Shown: positions 1-5,363 of the stretch, piece by piece
Layout: each line of letters begins with the position of its first letter
How positions within the stretch are numbered: the first letter of the stretch is position 1
Assembly: GCA_903898215.1 (NCBI GenBank)
Contig: CAIUEQ010000036.1
Coordinates: 1-5,363 of the forward strand
Reading direction: 5' to 3'
Source of the DNA: an uncultured Bacteroidota bacterium
Lineage (GTDB): Bacteria; Bacteroidota; Bacteroidia; UKL13-3
Length of the DNA: 5,363 bases
Translations under genes and position numbers: made by a program
Notes under the pieces: model-generated
Database searches by the model: none
What the model was told of the DNA's origin: nothing
The model's input: the letters and a program-made list of their open reading frames with translations, nothing else

Positions 1-618
1 GAAAAATTATTTAAATTAAAAGATCCATTGATAGCTTTTGCATCGCAACTAAATACCGAAGTAAATTTTTATGATGAAGAAGATAAAAAGCGTGACAGTG
101 AAATTAATTTATTGATGGCAAAATATGTAGATATGAAAAGTGCCTGGAAAGAAAAACAATTTGTTCCGGATGCTAATGGAACATTACGATTTACGTTTGG
201 TTCTATCAAGGGTTACTCTCCAAATGATGCCGAATATCAAAAACCAATTACAACTCTTACAGGTGTGATTCAAAAAGAAGATGGAAAGGATTATGAATTG
301 TTGGATGTAATTAAAGAATTATATGCAGCAAAAGATTTTGGCACATACATTCATCCTGATTTAAATGATTTACCTGTGAATATTTTATACGATTTGGATA
401 CAACCGGTGGAAATAGTGGAAGCCCTGTGATGAATGCTTATGGCGATTTGATAGGAGTGAATTTTGATAGAGCTTACACAGCCACAATTAACGATTATGC
501 TTGGAACGAAAGTTACAGTCGCTCTGTTGCAGTTGATATCAGATACGTTTTATGGATAGTGCAAAAAGTTGCTAAGGCACAAAATATTATTGATGAGCTT
601 ACAATGGTGAATAGATAA
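1..618 (+). CDS. S46 family dipeptidyl-peptidase, C-terminal part (5' end outside window)
   Basis: The reading frame is open from the first base, so the gene starts upstream; 205 residues are visible, against roughly 700 for family S46 as I know it. S46 enzymes (DPP7, DPP11) are clan PA serine exopeptidases of Bacteroidota that release dipeptides from the N-termini of peptides, normally in the periplasm. The diagnostic block is GGNSGSPV, whose first Ser (codon at 415-417, fragment residue 139) is the expected nucleophile. It is followed by GVNFDR and then VDIRYVLW, a typical S46 C-terminal signature. The His and Asp of the triad lie off the window. Eighteen residues after the Ser is an Arg (codon 469-471), the position that in Porphyromonas gingivalis enzymes is Arg in DPP11 and Gly in DPP7, which suggests preference for Asp/Glu at P1. 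Family assignment is strong; the substrate preference is inferred. Confidence 0.93.
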   Translation, partial: EKLFKLKDPLIAFASQLNTEVNFYDEEDKKRDSEINLLMAKYVDMKSAWKEKQFVPDANGTLRFTFGSIKGYSPNDAEYQKPITTLTGVIQKEDGKDYELLDVIKELYAAKDFGTYIHPDLNDLPVNILYDLDTTGGNSGSPVMNAYGDLIGVNFDRAYTATINDYAWNESYSRSVAVDIRYVLWIVQKVAKAQNIIDELTMVNR

Positions 619-816
619 AATTTCGGATGGCTATTAATATTTTGGAAAATAATTGCTATAAATAGCTTCTTAGTGGAAAATATTTTACCAATTCATCTTC
701 GGGAAATAATCTCTGAATTTTTCGAACCCAGTGTGTTTTAACTTCGTATAAATTGGCTGCCAATAAAATGTCAGATTAATACTCTTATGAGTGTTATGCA
801 TAGGCAACATACTATA
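619..816. other. AT-rich spacer between convergent S46 peptidase and hipA genes
   Basis: The two flanking genes converge here, so a terminator is expected, but no GC-rich stem with a T-tract is visible. Two weak structures exist. GGCTATT at 629-635 can pair with AATAGCT at 661-667, with one G-U pair and an AT-rich inner stem. AATACTC at 778-784 can pair with GAGTGTT at 789-795 around a TTAT loop, with one G-U pair. Either could be a poor terminator. The spacer also holds the 11-bp palindrome TTGGCTGCCAA at 753-763. I see no credible gene; a short open frame starting at 787 runs antisense to hipA and has no family resemblance. Confidence 0.6.
750..762. repeat. 13-bp direct repeat AAATTGGCTGCCA, copy left of hipBA
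   Basis: This 13-mer recurs exactly at 2653-2665, in the same orientation on the other side of hipBA. Here it is part of a perfect palindrome, TTGGC-T-GCCAA (753-763). The first 11 bases, AAATTGGCTGC, occur again at 4808-4818 inside porX, so the sequence is not unique to the flanks. It could be a boundary of an inserted cassette, a protein-binding site, or chance. Confidence 0.4.
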
Positions 817-2115
817 TTAAATCAGCAATGTTTGGTAAATGGCATCTCTGAGTTTTTTCTGAACATGAACTTCGTCTGCATATTTTTTCCAATTGCTTAC
901 AGAATTTGTAACTTCATCAATGATGCTTTTTGCTTTTTTGATATTCATTTGTTTGGCTACAGCCATAAAATCTTCATGTTTTATATTTTGTCGTTTGCCG
1001 TTTACCGTTAATGATTGCTGGCTTACCCAACTGCTACCGGGACGGTATGCATGGCATACATCAAATGCAGGAGATAATTTCCATTTTCCGGTATTGTTCA
1101 TTAAGAATGCAAAGTTCTTTGTGTGATCGTCACAGTTGCGTGCTACTACATTAAATACCATTCTTCGAAATAATTGCTCAGCTTCAGGAAATGGTAATCC
1201 AAGTATTCTCATTGTTTCGAAGAGTTGCTCGTAACTATAATATCCAACATTGTTAAAATCGAAATGGCGAAGAGCGCAAAAACTTTGCAGATGTAACTTT
1301 TCATTTCCTTCAGTTCTATCGAAACGTTTGGTCATAAAATGTGCTCTTCCATTTTCTTCATACAAATCACATTCGGTCATTTCAATACCTGCTGCTTTTG
1401 CCATTAAATGATAAGCCATTTCAACTCTTCCATATCCCTTTGATGCTCCAAACTGACTGTCTGCTACGCCATCAAATTTGATAATCCAATGCGAAAATCC
1501 TTTTGGTGCATTTGCTTGTCCGCTTCTTACGTCTTTTGTTTTTGTGTTGTATGCGATAAGAGCTTTTGCTCTCGCTCCACCTGCAGATGAACCAATTTTT
1601 AAAATATCTAACAGTGCTTTTTCTTCTTCTTTAGAAAGATCTGTTTGAAACTTTTCACGCTTATTCAAAATATTGTCGGCAATTTCAATTAAACTTTTTA
1701 TCTCAACTTTTGAAGATGTAGTTGATTCCTTTGGATTAACAGGTTCAACTTCCAATGCTCCCATTGCTCGTTTGCCAATAAAACATAAGGTTTCAACAGG
1801 GTTTAAACTATCGGTAGGACGACCTTGCGTTGCAAGCCAACTATTGATTAATGCATTGCCATATTTATCAGGCAACATATCCGCTAACAATCCGGGAAGT
1901 CCTTTATAAGTTGCCGAATTTTTATTTTCAGGAAAGGAAAAAATACGTTTACCTGTTTTTGATAGAGGCATCATAATTGGAGAAATATCCCAATCTTTAT
2001 CTCTGAATTTATTATCAAACTCGAATGAGCCTAATCCGGTTTGATCATTCCATGCAATAGCTCCGATCCTTACATTCCAAATATTTATAAAAGCATTGTT
2101 TACTTTATTTGCCAT
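817..2115 (-). CDS. hipA: HipA-family serine/threonine kinase toxin
   Basis: 432 residues, close to Escherichia coli HipA (440). HipA is a cytoplasmic Ser/Thr kinase; the E. coli enzyme phosphorylates glutamyl-tRNA synthetase and halts growth. The N-terminal subdomain (about 10-125) ends with the conserved GKRAMGALEVEP. SSAGGARAKALI (176-187) matches the loop carrying the autophosphorylated Ser150 of E. coli, and WIIKFD (210-215) follows. NCDDHTKN (327-334) gives catalytic Asp329 and Asn334, and SPAFD gives the metal-binding Asp352. The spacing Asp-5-Asn-18-Asp equals that of E. coli Asp309, Asn314 and Asp332, so the kinase looks intact. The frame extends two codons further to a TTG at 2121, but that would overlap the hipB stop. 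The ATG at 2115 is preferred and lies 2 nt after that stop, implying translational coupling. The substrate here is unknown. Confidence 0.93.
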   Translation of the reverse strand: MANKVNNAFINIWNVRIGAIAWNDQTGLGSFEFDNKFRDKDWDISPIMMPLSKTGKRIFSFPENKNSATYKGLPGLLADMLPDKYGNALINSWLATQGRPTDSLNPVETLCFIGKRAMGALEVEPVNPKESTTSSKVEIKSLIEIADNILNKREKFQTDLSKEEEKALLDILKIGSSAGGARAKALIAYNTKTKDVRSGQANAPKGFSHWIIKFDGVADSQFGASKGYGRVEMAYHLMAKAAGIEMTECDLYEENGRAHFMTKRFDRTEGNEKLHLQSFCALRHFDFNNVGYYSYEQLFETMRILGLPFPEAEQLFRRMVFNVVARNCDDHTKNFAFLMNNTGKWKLSPAFDVCHAYRPGSSWVSQQSLTVNGKRQNIKHEDFMAVAKQMNIKKAKSIIDEVTNSVSNWKKYADEVHVQKKLRDAIYQTLLI

Positions 2116-2117
2116 TA

Positions 2118-2465
2118 TCAATTCGATTTAGGTTTCTGTTTTACTATCGTTTTGCGTGAAGCTCTTTTTCTTTTTTCTTCATCCATTTTTGCCAATTGTA
2201 TAGGACTTAATTCTTGTTTCACTTGAAAGTGATCGAACACGTGAAGTAAATTCAATGCTCTAATTAATTGTACAAGCGTAATCAAGTTTCCCCCTTTACC
2301 ATTTTCAAACTGCACCAAGGTTGAACGGTTGATACCTGCTTCAGTTGCGAGTTGAATTTGTGTTTTGTTTTGTTCGAGCCTGTGATGCTTAATAAATGCA
2401 CCGATGGTTTCAGCAATGGCAGAATCGCTCATTGCAACCCAATTAATGTTGGTTATATCCGTCAT
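2118..2465 (-). CDS. hipB: HipB-like Xre-family antitoxin and autorepressor
   Basis: A 115-residue cytoplasmic DNA-binding protein directly upstream of hipA. An Xre/Cro-type helix-turn-helix occupies about residues 18-78: IGAFIKHHRLEQNKTQ, then LATEAGINRSTLVQFENGKG (turn and recognition helix), then a LITLVQLIRAL helix. A Lys/Arg-rich tail (about 90-115) contains EEKRKRASRK, a pattern I associate with HipA-partner regulators. HipB proteins bind HipA and repress their own promoter. The tail makes it longer than E. coli HipB (88 residues). The ATG at 2465 is annotated, but Met12 (ATG at 2432) is a real alternative: it still precedes the helix-turn-helix, and it would leave the near-start copy of the 20-bp repeat (2442-2461) in untranslated leader. 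Neither start has a clear Shine-Dalgarno sequence, as usual in Bacteroidota. Confidence 0.9.
   Translation of the reverse strand: MTDITNINWVAMSDSAIAETIGAFIKHHRLEQNKTQIQLATEAGINRSTLVQFENGKGGNLITLVQLIRALNLLHVFDHFQVKQELSPIQLAKMDEEKRKRASRKTIVKQKPKSN
2442..2461. repeat. 20-bp direct repeat copy 1, candidate HipB operator over the hipB start
   Basis: ATTAATGTTGGTTATATCCG matches the copy at 2483-2502 at 18 of 20 positions. The two copies are offset by 41 bp, about four helical turns, which suits side-by-side binding of dimers. The core GGTTATATCC (2451-2460) is an imperfect dyad with four of five pairs. This copy lies within hipB codons 2-8 if the annotated start is right. Operator function is inferred. 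Confidence 0.55.
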
Positions 2466-2482
2466 AAAGTTAATTATTAGCC

Positions 2483-2502
2483 ATTAATGTTGGATTTATC
2501 CG
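2483..2502. promoter_or_regulatory. 20-bp direct repeat copy 2, candidate HipB operator at the hipBA transcription start
   Basis: ATTAATGTTGGATTTATCCG contains a perfect dyad, GGAT-TT-ATCC (2492-2501). It sits immediately downstream of the candidate -7 element at 2504-2511 on the minus strand, so a bound repressor would cover the expected start of transcription. E. coli HipB operators are TATCC-N8-GGATA; the same half-site words occur here but in a different arrangement. A partial third match, TTGGATTTA, is at 2540-2548. Confidence 0.55.
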
Positions 2503-2503
2503 A

Positions 2504-2511
2504 CAAATGTA
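2504..2511 (-). promoter_or_regulatory. Candidate hipBA promoter -7 element
   Basis: On the minus strand this reads TACATTTG, an exact match to the Bacteroidota housekeeping -7 consensus TAnnTTTG. It is 39 bp from the hipB ATG at 2465. There is no clear TTTG -33 element about 19 bp upstream; that stretch is T-rich (TTTTC). The adjoining repeat at 2483-2502 fits autoregulation by HipB. Confidence 0.5.
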
Positions 2512-2652
2512 AAGGTAAAAATTCTAAATAAAAAGAAAATTGGATTTAGATACTTTATTTATTGATAACTGATAAAACAAGACTTAAAACTACGCAGGAT
2601 TAATCAATTAAACTGTAAATATTTTATAGGACGAGTAATGAATCATAGCAAA

Positions 2653-2665
2653 AAATTGGCTGCCA
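2653..2665. repeat. 13-bp direct repeat AAATTGGCTGCCA, copy right of hipBA
   Basis: Exact copy of 750-762 in the same orientation. The pair encloses hipBA together with its promoter and candidate operators. The palindrome is one base shorter on each side here (TGGC-T-GCCA). Thirteen bases beginning two bases earlier (2651-2663) also match 4806-4818 inside porX, which weakens the argument for a special role. Confidence 0.4.
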
Positions 2666-2716
2666 TAATTATATCTGCCCTAAATAATTGTGTAAAGATA
2701 TATTGAAGAAATATTT

Positions 2717-2744
2717 TGAGAATACAGTCTTAATTGTCTTCTCA
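2717..2744 (-). terminator. Weak hairpin downstream of the Cys-cluster gene
   Basis: TGAGAA at 2717-2722 pairs with TTCTCA at 2739-2744, with three more pairs (ACA/TGT) inside after a mismatch. Read on the minus strand it lies 28 nt past the stop codon of the gene at 2772-3557 and is followed by AAAATATTTCTTC, a poor U-tract. It may end that transcript before the hipBA promoter, but the signal is weak. Confidence 0.3.
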
Positions 2745-2771
2745 GTGCGGAGTCAATTTGATAAAACTCTT

Positions 2772-3557
2772 TTATTCATCAAAACCGGCACGAATAAAAC
2801 TACGTGCGGTTGGAAATTCTTTTTCAATTTCATTTCTTAGTTTATCGAGGAGCAATAAAATGGAAATCAAGTCATCGGTTTTTTCTGGAAATAGTTGTTG
2901 AAGTTTTCCCCATGCTGAAATAGAACGATCAATTCCGATAAGCGCTACTTTTGCCGAGCCATCTGAATCGCGAGGGAAATTATTTTCATCAGCAAATTCT
3001 TCTCCGTTAAATTTACCGGACAGTGCACGCTTCATTTTTACTGTTATTTGAAGGCTATACCAATTGATAATTTCAAAAATATCTTTTACCTCATCAGCTT
3101 TAATTAAAATATTTCCTTCATTAATACCCAATTTTAATTGAGTATTTAAGTCGTTTTCAAAATTCTCAATAAATGATTTCTCTCTTTCAAAAAACTCATG
3201 AGCCATTGTATTATATGATTTGGCTTGAGTAGAAATTAAATGTTTGCTTGCTTTTTTTTCAGAGTCATCTCTTTTTTGCGAATCAGCATCATCTGTTTTT
3301 GTTAAATCAATTCCTTCTTTTTCTGCAATGTGCAAAATAAGTTTCATCGTATCGGCAAATGTTGATTCCAATTCATTCCAATATTCTTTGTTTTCGGTAT
3401 CGAGATTTTCAATATTTTTATTTCTAATCGAGCGCTTATCAAAATTTAAGCAACGATTGGTAAACGTACAGCGTTCGCACCAGCGGTCGCAATAATTGTA
3501 AATGCCGGGAATATTATTTGGATTTTGTGCTCGATTTATAAATTCTTCCGGTTCCAT
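2772..3557 (-). CDS. Uncharacterised protein with an N-terminal four-cysteine cluster
   Basis: I do not recognise a named family. The protein has 261 residues from the ATG at 3557; the frame also reaches a TTG at 3572 (266 residues), which is less likely. Residues 16-38 contain IPGIYNYCDRWCERC and then a fourth Cys, giving C-x3-C-x2-C-x5-C (Cys23, 27, 30, 36), all the cysteines in the protein. That spacing suits a bound metal, zinc or an iron-sulfur cluster. A helical stretch (about 50-85) leads to a charged low-complexity linker (about 85-106), then a mainly helical region ending with the charged helix LLDKLRNEIEKEF and the tail RSFIRAGFDE. There is no signal peptide or membrane segment, so it should be cytoplasmic. 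It stands alone, with hipBA downstream on its own promoter and the tRNA terminator upstream. I saw no convincing promoter. Confidence 0.8.
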   Translation of the reverse strand: MEPEEFINRAQNPNNIPGIYNYCDRWCERCTFTNRCLNFDKRSIRNKNIENLDTENKEYWNELESTFADTMKLILHIAEKEGIDLTKTDDADSQKRDDSEKKASKHLISTQAKSYNTMAHEFFEREKSFIENFENDLNTQLKLGINEGNILIKADEVKDIFEIINWYSLQITVKMKRALSGKFNGEEFADENNFPRDSDGSAKVALIGIDRSISAWGKLQQLFPEKTDDLISILLLLDKLRNEIEKEFPTARSFIRAGFDE

Positions 3558-3716
3558 TCTATTATCATTCAATTTTCTTCTTATGATTTGTTAAAAACTT
3601 TATTCAATCATACATAAAAAGATAATTGTAATGAATTATTATTAAATATTCTGGAAAATTGAGGTAGGTTAAAGTAAAGAAATGAATGTTATTAGAAGTT
3701 TATTACAAATGATCTT

Positions 3717-3757
3717 AAATAATAAAACCACTTGAAAATCAAGTGGTTTTATTATTT
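3717..3757 (-). terminator. Strong rho-independent terminator after tRNA-Lys
   Basis: An 18-bp perfect stem (3717-3734 with 3740-3757) closes a 5-nt loop. On the minus strand it begins 5 nt beyond the tRNA 3' end, and its downstream arm supplies the run GGTTTTATTATTT. Because the stem is flanked by A-rich and T-rich arms it could act in both directions, but no plus-strand gene lies before it. Since I see no good terminator directly after porX, it may also stop read-through from porX. Confidence 0.85.
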
Positions 3758-3762
3758 AACTG

Positions 3763-3835
3763 TGATCCCGCTGGGATTCGAACCCAGGACCCCTACATTA
3801 AAAGTGTAATGCTCTACCAGCTGAGCTACGGAATC
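3763..3835 (-). tRNA. tRNA-Lys (anticodon UUU)
   Basis: The minus strand folds into a complete 73-nt cloverleaf: acceptor GATTCCG/CGGGATC with one G-U pair, D stem GCTC/GAGC, anticodon stem TTACA/TGTAG with loop CTTTTAA, variable GGGTC, T stem CTGGG/CCCAG with loop TTCGAAT, and discriminator A. The anticodon TTT (3800-3802) reads AAA and AAG lysine codons. The CCA end is not encoded, since CAG follows the discriminator, so it must be added after transcription. It has its own promoter and terminator. Confidence 0.97.
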
Positions 3836-3861
3836 TTAATATTTCCTTGTTTAAGGGGCTG

Positions 3862-3892
3862 CAAAAATAGAGCGATATTTTAATTTCACAAA
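3862..3892 (-). promoter_or_regulatory. Bacteroidota-type promoter of tRNA-Lys
   Basis: On the minus strand TTTG (3892-3889) is followed after 19 bp by TATTTTTG (3869-3862), exact matches to the Bacteroidota -33 (TTTG) and -7 (TAnnTTTG) elements at normal spacing. Transcription should start around 3855, giving a leader of about 20 nt with a small CCTT/AAGG hairpin before the mature tRNA end. Confidence 0.75.
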
Positions 3893-4004
3893 TCAGATTA
3901 TAAAATAATTGAAAGATTTATTCACATTTAGCTTTAAAATCTAATTCTTAAAAACGTAAAAGGTTAACGGTTATTGATTTAATGTTATTTTTTAAGTTAA
4001 GTAA

Positions 4005-5363
4005 TTATTTACTTTCCATCACAATTAGTGGAACAATCATCTCTTCAAGTGAAATTCCGCCATGCTGAAATGAATTTGTATACATGTTTACATGATGATT
4101 GAAGTTATTTGGATAAGCCATGAAATCATCTTCAGAAGCAAATACAAACCTAGAACTGATATGTAACTTAGGCAAGAATGCTTCAGCAGGATCTTTTATT
4201 GTAAACAATTCATTTTCGTTATAATTTAAATTTTTACCTTGTTTGTATCGCAGGTTTGTGCTGGTATTTCTATCGCCAATAATTTTTATAGCGTTTCTAA
4301 CCCGTATCGATCCATGATCAGTAGTGATAATAAGTTTTGCTTTTTTTGATGCAATACGTTTCAATGCTTCCATTAGTGGAGAATGTTCGAGCCATGAAGC
4401 TGTAATTGAACGATACGCGGCTTCATCTTCAGCAAGCTCTTTCATCACATTCATCTCAGTTCGCACATGGCTCATCATGTCTACGAAATTATAAACGATC
4501 ACATTAAACTTATTGTTAAACATATTCGGTACATCATCAACAAGTCTTTTGCCTGCATCGAGGTTGGTTACTTTTGTGTATGAAAATTTATCATTAAACC
4601 CTAACCTCTTAAGTTGCATTGCCAATAACTCTTCTTCATATTTATTTTTCCCTTCATCTTCTTCTTCATCAACCCAAAGTTCCGGATAAATTTTATTTAT
4701 TTCAGAAGGCATCATTCCTGCAAAAAATGAATTTCTTGCATAATGTGTTGTTGTTGGAAGGATGGTGAGATACGTTTCGTCACTTACCAAGTTGAATAAC
4801 TCGCTAAAAATTGGCTGCGCAATTTTCCATTGATCATATCTAAAATTATCGAGTAGCAATAAAAATATAGGCTCTTCTGATTGAAGTTCAGGAAGTACTT
4901 TTTGTTTCACTACAGTATGGCTCATTGGCGGAGTTTGTGCATTCGGCTTTCGTAAAAAGTTGATATAATTTTGTTTTACAAACCTTTTCCATGCATGATT
5001 TGCTTCACTTTTTTGCGACAGCATGATTTCATCCATCCCGGTATCCGAGCTTTGACTTAACTCAAGTTCCCAATAAATTAATTTTTTGTAAAGTGTTACC
5101 CAAGCGTCATAACTCAAATCATCATTCAATTCCATACCAATTTGCCTAAACTCTTGTTGGTAGCCTTGTGTGGTTTTTTCGCTTACTAAACGCTTATTGT
5201 CTAATTGCTTTTTTATAGAAAGTAAAATTTGATTTGGGTTTACAGGTTTAATGAGGTAATCGGCAATCTTGCTTCCAATGGCTTCTTCCATAATATGCTC
5301 TTCCTCACTTTTTGTAATCATTATTACCGGAACGTCCGGCTTAATATTTTTTATTTGTGATAA
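4005..5363 (-). CDS. porX: PorX-like response regulator with PglZ domain, type IX secretion (N-terminus outside window)
   Basis: The frame is open to the window edge, and the ATG at 5321 is internal (the M of VPVIMITK). 452 residues are visible; PorX is about 515-520, so roughly 65 are missing, including the phosphoacceptor Asp. PorX, phosphorylated by PorY, regulates type IX secretion genes in Bacteroidota, and its PglZ domain has been described as a zinc-dependent phosphodiesterase acting on oligonucleotides. Fragment residues 1-55 are the end of a receiver domain: VPVIMITKS with the switch Thr, then ADYLIKPVNP with the conserved Lys39. A helical linker follows (about 60-140). The alkaline-phosphatase-like core shows LLLDNFRYDQW (Asp172), TTTHYARN (Thr nucleophile about 204-206), NFVDMMSH (Asp295, His299), TTDHG (Asp349, His350) and QHGGISLEEM (His434). 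All expected metal-site motifs are present. Confidence 0.92.
   Translation of the reverse strand, partial: LSQIKNIKPDVPVIMITKSEEEHIMEEAIGSKIADYLIKPVNPNQILLSIKKQLDNKRLVSEKTTQGYQQEFRQIGMELNDDLSYDAWVTLYKKLIYWELELSQSSDTGMDEIMLSQKSEANHAWKRFVKQNYINFLRKPNAQTPPMSHTVVKQKVLPELQSEEPIFLLLLDNFRYDQWKIAQPIFSELFNLVSDETYLTILPTTTHYARNSFFAGMMPSEINKIYPELWVDEEEDEGKNKYEEELLAMQLKRLGFNDKFSYTKVTNLDAGKRLVDDVPNMFNNKFNVIVYNFVDMMSHVRTEMNVMKELAEDEAAYRSITASWLEHSPLMEALKRIASKKAKLIITTDHGSIRVRNAIKIIGDRNTSTNLRYKQGKNLNYNENELFTIKDPAEAFLPKLHISSRFVFASEDDFMAYPNNFNHHVNMYTNSFQHGGISLEEMIVPLIVMESK

Larger units (their letters stand above)
2512..2771. other. Non-coding remainder of the gap between hipB and the Cys-cluster gene
   Basis: The whole gap from 2466 to 2771 is 306 bases. 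The part next to hipB holds its promoter and operators. The rest is AT-rich and shows no convincing open frame. It contains a small tandem TGATAAC-TGATAAA (2563-2576), the second copy of the 13-bp repeat (2653-2665), and a hairpin near the end of the Cys-cluster gene (2717-2744). I see no RNA gene in it. Confidence 0.6.

Noticed and set aside
721..731. TTCGAACCCAG shared in the same orientation with the T arm of tRNA-Lys (3777-3787), suggesting a tRNA-derived attachment site for an island covering hipBA and the Cys-cluster gene
   Set aside because: The identity does not continue toward the tRNA 3' end, as an attachment core normally would. No integrase is visible, and the T-arm sequence is common to many tRNAs.
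787..1126. Plus-strand open frames of 74 and 77 codons within the hipA region
   Set aside because: They are antisense to conserved hipA coding sequence, lack recognisable domains, and have hydrophobic low-information translations typical of a shadow frame. The same holds for plus-strand frames at 1673-1909, 2041-2226 and 3244-3495.
2116..2121. TTG start of hipA at 2121
   Set aside because: It overlaps the hipB stop codon and adds only two residues; the in-frame ATG at 2115 is the better start.
3947..3996. CTTAAAAA/TTTTTAAG pairing downstream of porX as a terminator
   Set aside because: The stem is eight pairs, nearly all A-T, with a loop of more than 30 nt, which is too weak to be credible.
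4005..5363. PglZ domain as part of a BREX phage-defence system
   Set aside because: The domain is fused to a receiver domain and has the PorX architecture. No BREX partners (brxA, brxB, brxC, pglX, brxL) are present in the window.

Overview
The window looks like a chromosomal segment of a low-GC member of the Bacteroidota. Four things point there: a PorX-type regulator (receiver domain plus PglZ-like domain) of the type IX secretion system, the C-terminal end of a family S46 dipeptidyl-peptidase, weak or absent Shine-Dalgarno sequences, and two sequences matching the Bacteroidota -7 promoter element TAnnTTTG. The species cannot be named from this sequence.

Layout. Positions 1-618 (+) hold the last 205 codons of an S46 serine exopeptidase. 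An AT-rich spacer follows. A complete hipBA toxin-antitoxin operon lies on the minus strand, with hipB at 2465-2118 and hipA at 2115-817. Next is a 306-base gap that carries the hipBA promoter and a pair of near-identical 20-bp direct repeats that look like operators. Then comes an unrecognised 261-residue protein with a four-cysteine cluster (3557-2772, minus). A tRNA-Lys(UUU) gene (3835-3763, minus) has a textbook promoter upstream and an 18-bp perfect hairpin terminator downstream. The right end (5363-4005, minus) is most of porX, lacking its N-terminus.

How the parts relate. The S46 peptidase, PorX and the tRNA are ordinary Bacteroidota housekeeping or protein-degradation genes. HipBA is an accessory module: HipB should neutralise the HipA kinase and repress its own promoter, and the repeats at the promoter and start codon are the likely binding sites. 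The palindrome-containing 13-bp sequence AAATTGGCTGCCA occurs on both sides of hipBA and might mark the ends of an inserted cassette, but similar matches can arise by chance here. No CRISPR array, insertion sequence, integrase or rRNA is visible. The least explained items are the Cys-cluster protein and the control region of hipBA.
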